Positions 15,003 to 20,996 of a DNA stretch of 32,683 bases are shown here, in pieces; positions within the stretch are counted from its first letter, which is position 1; the number at the start of each line of letters is the position of its first letter. The notes beneath the pieces are model-generated. The model saw only the letters and a program-made list of their open reading frames with translations, searched no databases and was not told the origin of the DNA. The DNA is from GCA-2726865 sp050053595 (GTDB lineage: Archaea > Thermoproteota > Bathyarchaeia > TCS64). The position numbers and the translations under genes were made by a program. The stretch spans positions 1 to 32,683 of the forward strand of contig JASFTK010000007.1 in assembly GCA_050053595.1 (NCBI GenBank), written 5' to 3'.

Positions 15003-17021
15003 TCAGACAGGCTCCAGTCTCACAGCACAGACCTTCAATTCGGGTATCTTGGCCACTGGATCCATCGCTGTGTTTGTAAGAATGTTCGCTGCAGCCTCGG
15101 AGAAGTGGAACGGTATGAAGACAACGCCTTCCTTTATCTTGTCGGTGACCAGAGCCCTGAGGGATATCCTGCCCCTCCGGCTGGAGACCTTAACGGTGTC
15201 GCCGTCAATGATACCGAGCTCCTCAGCGTTTATCGGGTTTATCTCGACGAAAGGCTCGTTTATCTGATCTGTGAGGGTCCCAGACCTCCTGGTCATAGTC
15301 CCTGTGTGCCAGTGGAACAAGAGCCGCCCCGTTGTCAGTATCAGGGGGTAATTTTCGTCAGGCACCTCAGCCGGGGGTCTGTGCTCGACTGCATGGAACC
15401 TCCCGAGGCCCCCGCTGAAGCGTCCCTGATGGAGGATCAGGGTCCCCGAATGTCCCTCGTCAGTGCAAGGCCAACGGAGATCTTCCTCCTCAAGTCTGGG
15501 ATACGTTATACCCCCATAGATGCCTCCGAGGCTAGCTATCTCGTCCATTATATCACCGGGGGAGTCATACTCCATCTTGTACCCCACTCGCTCCGAGATC
15601 CGGGAGAGGATGACCCAGTCGGGGAGGCTGTCCCCCAGGGGCTCTATGGCTCTCCTGATTCTCTGGACTCTCCTGTCTGTGGCAGTATAGGTCCCGTCCT
15701 TCTCGGCGAAGCTGGCTGCCGGGAGGATTACGTCAGCCATCATGGCGGTCTCGCTATTGAAAAGCTCGGAGACTACTAAGAAGTCTAGTTTCTCTAGTTG
15801 CTCCTTGACATGGTTGGAGTCGGGATCTGAGAGCAAGGGGTTCTCCCCCATTATGAACATCGCCCTGATCCCATCCCCACATTCATCGATCATCTCCATC
15901 AAAGTCAGACCATCCCTCTCCGGCAGGTCGAGTCCCCAAGCCCTGACATGGTCTTTTCTCCTCTCTACATCTGAGGTCCGTACGTAACCCGGGAGGTAAT
16001 CCGGTAGGCAACCCATATCGCATGCCCCTTGTACGTTGTTCTGTCCACGGAGGGGATTGACGCCTGTCCCGGGTCGGCCGATATTCCCTGTGAGCATCGC
16101 CAAGTTTGCTGTGGAGACTACATTGTCAACCCCTGTGGTGTGCTGGGTTATCCCCATCGAGAACAGTATCGACGCCCTGTCCGCTCTTCCGTAGAGCTTC
16201 GCGGCCTCTCTTATATTTCCAGCCGGGACCCCGGTGATAGTCTCGACGCGTTCCGGGGTGTACCTCTGAATCATCTTCTTGAACGCCTCAAATCTCTCTG
16301 TTCGGGATTCAATGAACCCTTCATCCTGTAACCCCAACTCTAGGATCACATTCATCATCCCGTTCAGCAACGCGACATCCGTACCAGGTATATGTTTCAA
16401 GTGTACATCGGCGTAGGCTGTGAGGTCGATAGCCCTCGGGTCTGCCACCACCAGCCTCGCCCCCCGCTTCACTGCCTTGATTATCCGACGAGCGATTAGG
16501 GGATGCTGCTCTGTGGTGTTGGAGCCTATTACAAAGATCGCATCTGAATCTTCAATGTCCTCCTGTGAGTTGGTCATAGCCCCGCTTCCAAAGGAGGATA
16601 CAAGTCCAGTGACGGTGCTCGCATGGCATAGTCGGGCGCAGTGGTCCACATTGTTCGTCCTGAATGCCGCCCTCGCCAGCTTCTGCATCAGGTAGTTCTC
16701 CTCATTGGTAGCCTTAGCCGATGACAGGAAACCCAGCGAGACACTCCCATAGCGATCGCTGGCCTCCAAGAGCCCCTTCACAACCCTGTCAAGGGCTTCC
16801 TCCCAGCTTGCCTCCCTGAACGAACCACCATCCCTGACTAGGGGTTTGGTTAGACGATCCGGGTGATGGATGAACTCTTGAGCGCTCCAACCCTTGATGC
16901 AGAGCTTCCCATCACCCGCCCCCTCCACATGAGGGATGACGCGTATCACTTCCCCGTCCCTGACTACGAGATACATCATACATCCCGTTCCACAGTAGAT
17001 GCAGACCGTGGGGACTTTCAT
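15003..17021 (-). CDS. fdhA: Formate dehydrogenase-like molybdopterin catalytic subunit (Cys form)
   Basis: 672 residues. N-terminal [4Fe-4S] site: C7, C10, C14 (VCIYCGTGCM) and C41 (KLCIKGW). The Mo/W ligand is Cys in CARLCHASTVTG (about C132 next to H133), where some enzymes have selenocysteine. SGAMTNSQEDI, GSNTTEQHPL, ITQHTTGVDNV and TGRLLFHWHTGTMTRR are FdhA-like. It should interconvert formate and CO2 in the cytoplasm; no Tat signal is visible with this start. The ATG at 17021 overlaps the hdrB2 stop (ATGA), and the longer upstream frame only runs inside hdrB2. No F420- or NAD-binding FdhB gene is in the window; the coupled partners are HdrB2 and HdrC2. Another molybdopterin oxidoreductase remains possible. 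Confidence 0.88.
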   Translation of the reverse strand: MKVPTVCIYCGTGCMMYLVVRDGEVIRVIPHVEGAGDGKLCIKGWSAQEFIHHPDRLTKPLVRDGGSFREASWEEALDRVVKGLLEASDRYGSVSLGFLSSAKATNEENYLMQKLARAAFRTNNVDHCARLCHASTVTGLVSSFGSGAMTNSQEDIEDSDAIFVIGSNTTEQHPLIARRIIKAVKRGARLVVADPRAIDLTAYADVHLKHIPGTDVALLNGMMNVILELGLQDEGFIESRTERFEAFKKMIQRYTPERVETITGVPAGNIREAAKLYGRADRASILFSMGITQHTTGVDNVVSTANLAMLTGNIGRPGTGVNPLRGQNNVQGACDMGCLPDYLPGYVRTSDVERRKDHVRAWGLDLPERDGLTLMEMIDECGDGIRAMFIMGENPLLSDPDSNHVKEQLEKLDFLVVSELFNSETAMMADVILPAASFAEKDGTYTATDRRVQRIRRAIEPLGDSLPDWVILSRISERVGYKMEYDSPGDIMDEIASLGGIYGGITYPRLEEEDLRWPCTDEGHSGTLILHQGRFSGGLGRFHAVEHRPPAEVPDENYPLILTTGRLLFHWHTGTMTRRSGTLTDQINEPFVEINPINAEELGIIDGDTVKVSSRRGRISLRALVTDKIKEGVVFIPFHFSEAAANILTNTAMDPVAKIPELKVCAVRLEPV

Positions 17022-17908
17022 CCAAGCACCTCCATGATCCTGTCCTCGAAAGCCTTCCCCTTTGAACGGTTCCTGGGGTAGCCTACATCGTCCAATGTGT
17101 AACCCATCGCGAGACCTAACAGTTGTAGGTAGAAGAGTACTGGTATCTTGAAATCGAGGTCCAGCCTCCGGCTCGCAAGAAGCTGTCCCGTGTCGAACTG
17201 GTAGAAACACTGAGGACAGATGACCGAGATACACTCAGAGCCCACCTCCCTCATCGCATTGAGTTTGTCACCAAGGAGTCTGTGGGCTCCCTCCTTGTCC
17301 CCGTAGTTGGTGAGGGTCCAACCGCAACATAGGGTCTTGAGGGAGTAACCCATGGGCTCCGCCCCAAGCGCAAGGGTCAATCTGTCAAGGACGAAGGGAT
17401 CCAGAGGGTCATCGAACTTCATCACCTCAGGGGGACTCACTATGTGGCATCCCGTGTGTCCCGCGACCCTGAGACCTTTGAGGGGTCTCTCCACCTTTGA
17501 AGCCACCCCATCGAGACCGATATCCTCAGTCAAGACGCTGGCGAAATGCCTGACCTTCGCTGTCCCCTCAAACTGGTGTCCAGTCTCAGCCAAAACCTCG
17601 TTTATCTCCCTCTTAGCCCCTTCGTTCCCCTTCAGAGCTGCATTAACCTGCTTGAGGGTGTAGGTGCAGCCGTTACATAATGTAATAATGTCGAGCCCTT
17701 CCTCCTCTGCAATCGCGATATTCCGAGCTGCCAAGGCCATCCCCGTTAACCGGTCGTTGGTGAGGACCCCTACAGGCTCGGGACAACAGCTGAACCCCTT
17801 GATCTCCACCAGATCTATTCCCAGAGAACCCAGAACCTCTCCAGCTACATTCTCAATATGAGGGAGCCTGACAGGCAAGAAGCACCCTTTGAAGAAAGCA
17901 TACCTCAT
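17018..17908 (-). CDS. hdrB: HdrB-like subunit coupled to fdhA
   Basis: 296 residues with two CCG domains: C9, C41-C42 (FSCCPEPVG), C78/C81 (LCNGC), then C154 (HTGCH), C194-C195 (LCCGW) and C231/C234 (ICPQC). The first double-Cys is followed by Pro-Glu-Pro rather than Gly, a variant differing from the HdrB encoded at 12246. The full set of ligands suggests a working non-cubane cluster protein. It overlaps hdrC2 upstream (17905-17908) and fdhA downstream (17018-17021), so the three are tightly co-translated. Its partner or acceptor is not established. Confidence 0.9.
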   Translation of the reverse strand: MRYAFFKGCFLPVRLPHIENVAGEVLGSLGIDLVEIKGFSCCPEPVGVLTNDRLTGMALAARNIAIAEEEGLDIITLCNGCTYTLKQVNAALKGNEGAKREINEVLAETGHQFEGTAKVRHFASVLTEDIGLDGVASKVERPLKGLRVAGHTGCHIVSPPEVMKFDDPLDPFVLDRLTLALGAEPMGYSLKTLCCGWTLTNYGDKEGAHRLLGDKLNAMREVGSECISVICPQCFYQFDTGQLLASRRLDLDFKIPVLFYLQLLGLAMGYTLDDVGYPRNRSKGKAFEDRIMEVLG

Positions 17909-18417
17909 TCCCTGCCCTCCCTGTATTGATCCAGTTTCTCAGCTAATCCGGTCCGAACCGCTATAGCCTTTATCTCCTCAGATGCAGAAAGGTCGAGGGC
18001 GTCGAGACCCAACCTCTCTCTCTGCCTCTCAGCCGAACGAGTGATGGGGAAAGAATAACCCGTTGAGACCACGTTAATAATCTCACCTAGGATAACCGGG
18101 TGGGCAGACCCACCCTCAAAGGCCTTGGCTCTCAGGGACTCTATAAAGTCGAGTGGGGAGACCTCGTAAGGGCAGACCTCCTCGCATTTGTGGCAGGAGA
18201 CACAGAGCCATATGTTGGGGTTCTCAGTGGGGTTGTCGGCCCCCAAGCAATCATAAACATAGGTGGACTTGGGGGTGAACTGGCTGTCGAACTGGGCGTG
18301 GCAGGAGTGATCCTTGATTACACAGCAGACGCCACATTCCAGGCATATCTCAGAGGCCTCAACCAATGAGAGCCCCTCATTTACACGGTATTCAACTTGG
18401 ATGACCAAGGTAATCAA
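17905..18417 (-). CDS. hdrC: HdrC-like Fe-S subunit with atypical first cluster motif
   Basis: Up to 170 residues; the start is uncertain (TTG at 18417 or 18408, no clear ribosome-binding site). The second cluster motif is regular (CVSCHKCEEVCP, about C72-C82). The first is not: CLECGVCCVIKDHSCH has the first three cysteines, but the fourth lies seven residues later instead of three and lacks the usual Pro. An extra Cys follows at about 57. The HdrC role of joining HdrB to an electron source fits the operon hdrC2-hdrB2-fdhA. The signal peptidase gene ends about 38 bases upstream on the same strand. Confidence 0.84.
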   Translation of the reverse strand: MITLVIQVEYRVNEGLSLVEASEICLECGVCCVIKDHSCHAQFDSQFTPKSTYVYDCLGADNPTENPNIWLCVSCHKCEEVCPYEVSPLDFIESLRAKAFEGGSAHPVILGEIINVVSTGYSFPITRSAERQRERLGLDALDLSASEEIKAIAVRTGLAEKLDQYREGRE

Positions 18418-18455
18418 ACAAATGAATAATGGAGGGGCTGTTTAATGATTTACCC

Positions 18456-19436
18456 TTATAGACCCCTGATCCTCCTACTGAACTCCATCAATGGTCCGAT
18501 TCCCCGTCTTTTCAAAGCCGTCAAGACGAAGAAAATAATACATCCCGGCAGTAGGAGATAGGCCAACTTGTTGAAGACCTGATAAAAAAACGGGGTCTCC
18601 CTCCTCAGGAGCCAAGTGATGGGCACCGTACTCCCCTCAACGTTCCACCACAGGCTGGGAGAATAGTTAGTCATCCACCAGACTATGTCATTGGTAAGAG
18701 GTATCATGATCAGCACGAAATGGTAGAGCCAGAACATCATGCTCATATCATCGTCATCGAAAGCAAGTGGAGCGATTACGCATCCAGCGTACCAAGCCCC
18801 TAAAGCCATCATCTCATACTCAAAATGAGTGTCAGGGGCCAATATGAACGCCCCCAGGACAAGGGGAGAAACCACGAAGGGCACAAGGGACAACCAAGGG
18901 AATTTCCCCCCTGCCTCCTCCTCTCTATTATCGGGCATCAGAAAATCAGCGAAGAAAACGACAGCCATAAGACTACCCACAAAGAGGAATCCTCTTGAGG
19001 TCTTGATAAACAGAGGGAAGTAACCCAGAACTGGGATCCTGCCAATCACCTTCCCCACCACCCCCTCTTCCGCTACCGGGCGGCTGTCCTCCACGGCGTT
19101 GTTGTCCCCTTTTGTGATGAACATCCACTCGTCACGGATGAACATCTTATCGATAGCCCTGTGGACCACATACTCGTCTGTACTCCAGGGGCTGAGGAAG
19201 ACCAAGATATCCCCTTCAGGGTTGGGCGCAGCTACAACCTCTTCAAAGTCTTGGATCTGGCCTACAAGAATAAAGTCCCCCACACCCAGGGTAGGGACCA
19301 TACTCTGGGAGACCACCACCATCACAGGGTATTTTGTTTTAAAAGTCGCCTTGAGGACCTGCATGCCTCCCAGAGCCACAGCTGCTAGGACAATAAAAAA
19401 AAGGAAATAGTTTAGGTACTGCTTCCAGCCTTCCAA
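18456..19436 (-). CDS. Signal peptidase I (S26B/Sec11-like) with a multi-TM C-terminal extension
   Basis: 326 residues. One N-terminal membrane segment (about 8-28) precedes the catalytic region: VVSQSMVPTLGVGD with the Ser nucleophile at about 45, EYVVHRAI with the general-base His at about 92 (His instead of bacterial Lys), and FITKGDNNAVEDSRP with the conserved Asp. It cleaves signal peptides on the outer membrane face. From about residue 148 there are around five further hydrophobic segments (for example LFVGSLMAVVFFADFL, SLVPFVVSPLVLGAFIL, FWLYHFVLIMIPL), making it much longer than a minimal archaeal enzyme. It lies 22 bases after the TFE-beta-like gene on the same strand. Confidence 0.88.
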   Translation of the reverse strand: MEGWKQYLNYFLFFIVLAAVALGGMQVLKATFKTKYPVMVVVSQSMVPTLGVGDFILVGQIQDFEEVVAAPNPEGDILVFLSPWSTDEYVVHRAIDKMFIRDEWMFITKGDNNAVEDSRPVAEEGVVGKVIGRIPVLGYFPLFIKTSRGFLFVGSLMAVVFFADFLMPDNREEEAGGKFPWLSLVPFVVSPLVLGAFILAPDTHFEYEMMALGAWYAGCVIAPLAFDDDDMSMMFWLYHFVLIMIPLTNDIVWWMTNYSPSLWWNVEGSTVPITWLLRRETPFFYQVFNKLAYLLLPGCIIFFVLTALKRRGIGPLMEFSRRIRGL

Positions 19437-19458
19437 GTCGTTCCCGTCTTTTTCGTTG

Positions 19459-19824
19459 TCAGCTACCGGCTGTCTTCATCTCCATCCAAGCGGTCAACAA
19501 TTGGCAATTTAGGGGAGATATCTGTCCCCCGTTGAAGCACTTGTCCAGAGCATCACAGATTATACAGGGACAATCTATGATGGAGTCAAAGGTGACCAAC
19601 TTTGATAGGGAGACCAGTTTGTACGTCCACCTCCCATCGTGGAGCACCTTCTCCCTCTTGATGACGCCCTTCTCCTCGAACTTTATCGCTAACCTTGAGC
19701 CCTCACGACTCGTTACGCCCAGCTTCTTCCACATCTCGCTCTGGAGGATCCCTTCCTCTCCAGCCTCGAACACTAGGAGTAGAGCTCTGGTTTCCAGATC
19801 GTTTTTCCTAGACACTTTGCACAC
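19459..19824 (-). CDS. TFE-beta-like transcription factor (archaeal RPC34/RPC39 homologue)
   Basis: 121 residues from a GTG start, 11 bases after the tbp stop. The N-terminal half is a winged helix (LQSEMWKKLGVTSREGSRLA, then FEEKGVIKREKV and WTYKLVS). The C-terminus has CPCIICDALDKCFNGG and ISPLNCQLLTAWM, that is C85, C87, C90, C96 and C107, the cysteine pattern of the Fe-S domain of crenarchaeal TFE-beta. In Sulfolobus, TFE-alpha/beta helps RNA polymerase open the promoter. Adjacency to the TATA-binding protein gene fits this strongly. An Fe-S winged-helix regulator unrelated to TFE is the alternative. Confidence 0.82.
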   Translation of the reverse strand: MCKVSRKNDLETRALLLVFEAGEEGILQSEMWKKLGVTSREGSRLAIKFEEKGVIKREKVLHDGRWTYKLVSLSKLVTFDSIIDCPCIICDALDKCFNGGQISPLNCQLLTAWMEMKTAGS

Positions 19825-19835
19825 TGTCTTACCAT

Positions 19836-20396
19836 CTAGTCGTAGTAGATAAGCTCGTCTTCAACTAGGAGGTCGTAGAGCTTATAGACTGCCTCTTTGA
19901 CCATCCCCTCATGCTTGGCTCCTGTACACACCAGTTTACCGCTTGCAAAGAGGAGCATCACCACCTTCGGTTCCCCCATCCTGTAGATGAGACCTGGGAA
20001 CTGCTCCGGCTCGTACATAACATTGTCCATGATATCCGCAGCCATCTCAAGGTCCATCTTACCGTGTAGGTTCGCAGAGGCGACGATGTTCTGTATCACT
20101 ATTGTGGGCTTCCCCAAGATTATAATGCCGTTGTTCTTCAGCTCCCTGACCACCTTCTTGACTGCGCTTTTTGCCATTTTCTCAGATTTGGCTCCGGTGC
20201 AGACCATCTTGCCTGACCCGAAGATCAACGTAGCGGTCTTGGGTCTCTTGAGCCTGAAAACTAGTCCTGGGAACTGTTTGGGTCTGTACTCCACGTTCCT
20301 GAAGACCTTCATGATAGCCAAGAGGTCTATTTTCTGATCTAGGGACGCGGAGGCGACTACATTCTCGATGCTTATATCTATCTGCTTCTCCGACAT
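19836..20396 (-). CDS. tbp: TATA-binding protein
   Basis: 186 residues with the two direct repeats of TBP: IENVVASASLDQKIDL, FPGLVFRLKRPKTATLIF, SGKMVCTGAKSEKMAKSAV in the first; IQNIVASANLHGKMDL, FPGLIYRMGEPKVVMLLF, SGKLVCTGAKHEGMVKEAV in the second. It binds promoter TATA boxes and recruits TFB and RNA polymerase. The ATG at 20396 is preferred over 20408 because GAGGTGG stands about eight bases ahead. A short acidic tail (VEDELIYYD) ends the protein. The TFE-beta-like gene follows closely, so two basal factors may be expressed together. Confidence 0.97.
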   Translation of the reverse strand: MSEKQIDISIENVVASASLDQKIDLLAIMKVFRNVEYRPKQFPGLVFRLKRPKTATLIFGSGKMVCTGAKSEKMAKSAVKKVVRELKNNGIIILGKPTIVIQNIVASANLHGKMDLEMAADIMDNVMYEPEQFPGLIYRMGEPKVVMLLFASGKLVCTGAKHEGMVKEAVYKLYDLLVEDELIYYD

Positions 20397-20427
20397 TCCA
20401 CACACCACCTCAGATTTTCATATCGGC

Positions 20428-20754
20428 CTAGAGGTTGTTCACCTTGCTCAACAGCTCTTCAGGGAGAAGGTCTTGATTCTTTATCTCCACCACTGGGAAG
20501 GAGTTTTTATTTGGCTCGTGAACGAGTTTATCGCTGGAACCGATCCCCCCGGTATATGAATTGTATGTGATGAAGCCCCCCTCCAGCGAATCTTTCTGCT
20601 TCACGAAGTAGAGAAATATCTCACTCAGCGTTCCACCGATGATGAAATAAAGATGAGAGCCCCCGTTTTCAAGGTGCTGTATAACATTCATTGTCGGTGA
20701 AGATGCCACAAGCATCACAAGATCTCGCATAGTTTTCAGATGAACGAACTTCAT
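20428..20754 (-). CDS. Hypothetical protein upstream of tbp
   Basis: 108 residues from the ATG at 20754. A longer frame to 20820 crosses the obvious promoter (TATTTAAATA on the minus strand at 20784-20793), so the shorter form is favoured. The sequence (MRDLVMLVASSPTMNVIQHL, then GGSHLYFIIGGTLSEIFLYF) looks like a small alpha/beta protein with a hydrophobic core rather than a membrane protein. It ends 31 bases before tbp on the same strand and may head that transcript. Function unknown. Confidence 0.68.
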   Translation of the reverse strand: MKFVHLKTMRDLVMLVASSPTMNVIQHLENGGSHLYFIIGGTLSEIFLYFVKQKDSLEGGFITYNSYTGGIGSSDKLVHEPNKNSFPVVEIKNQDLLPEELLSKVNNL

Positions 20755-20783
20755 AGCCGTCTGTATATAAACTTTGTAACCGG

Positions 20784-20793
20784 TATTTAAATA
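20784..20793 (-). promoter_or_regulatory. TATA box of the gene at 20754
   Basis: TATTTAAATA on the minus strand, about 34 bases from the ATG, predicts a start of transcription a few bases before the codon. It may also drive the tbp run that follows. Confidence 0.5.
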
Positions 20794-20960
20794 CTTTAAA
20801 TATTCAGTATTGCAGCCCAACTTTTCACGAAAATAGGTAAAACTTGACCCATTGATGGGGGGGAGATGCCCCGTTCATGTTGATATATTGCTCCGTTATA
20901 ATAATAAGAAAATAATAATGATCTATGTAACGTAATCTTAGTAAGCAAAAGAACATTTTT

Positions 20961-20979
20961 TTTAAATTTATTTATAAGG
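20961..20979 (+). promoter_or_regulatory. TATA-rich promoter of the DUF2079 gene
   Basis: TTTAAATTTATTTATAAGG lies 18-36 bases before the ATG at 20997. With the usual archaeal spacing of about 25 bases the transcript would begin at or next to the start codon, so it is probably nearly leaderless. Confidence 0.5.
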
Positions 20980-20996
20980 TTAACAAAACGGGGAAA

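Noticed and set aside
15105..15779. 224-residue plus-strand open frame
   Set aside because: It lies wholly antisense to fdhA, has no recognisable motif and a biased composition typical of a shadow frame.
17022..17234. Longer fdhA start at 17234
   Set aside because: The extra 71 residues run inside hdrB2 in another frame and look non-native; the ATG at 17021 overlaps the hdrB2 stop and begins at the cluster motif.
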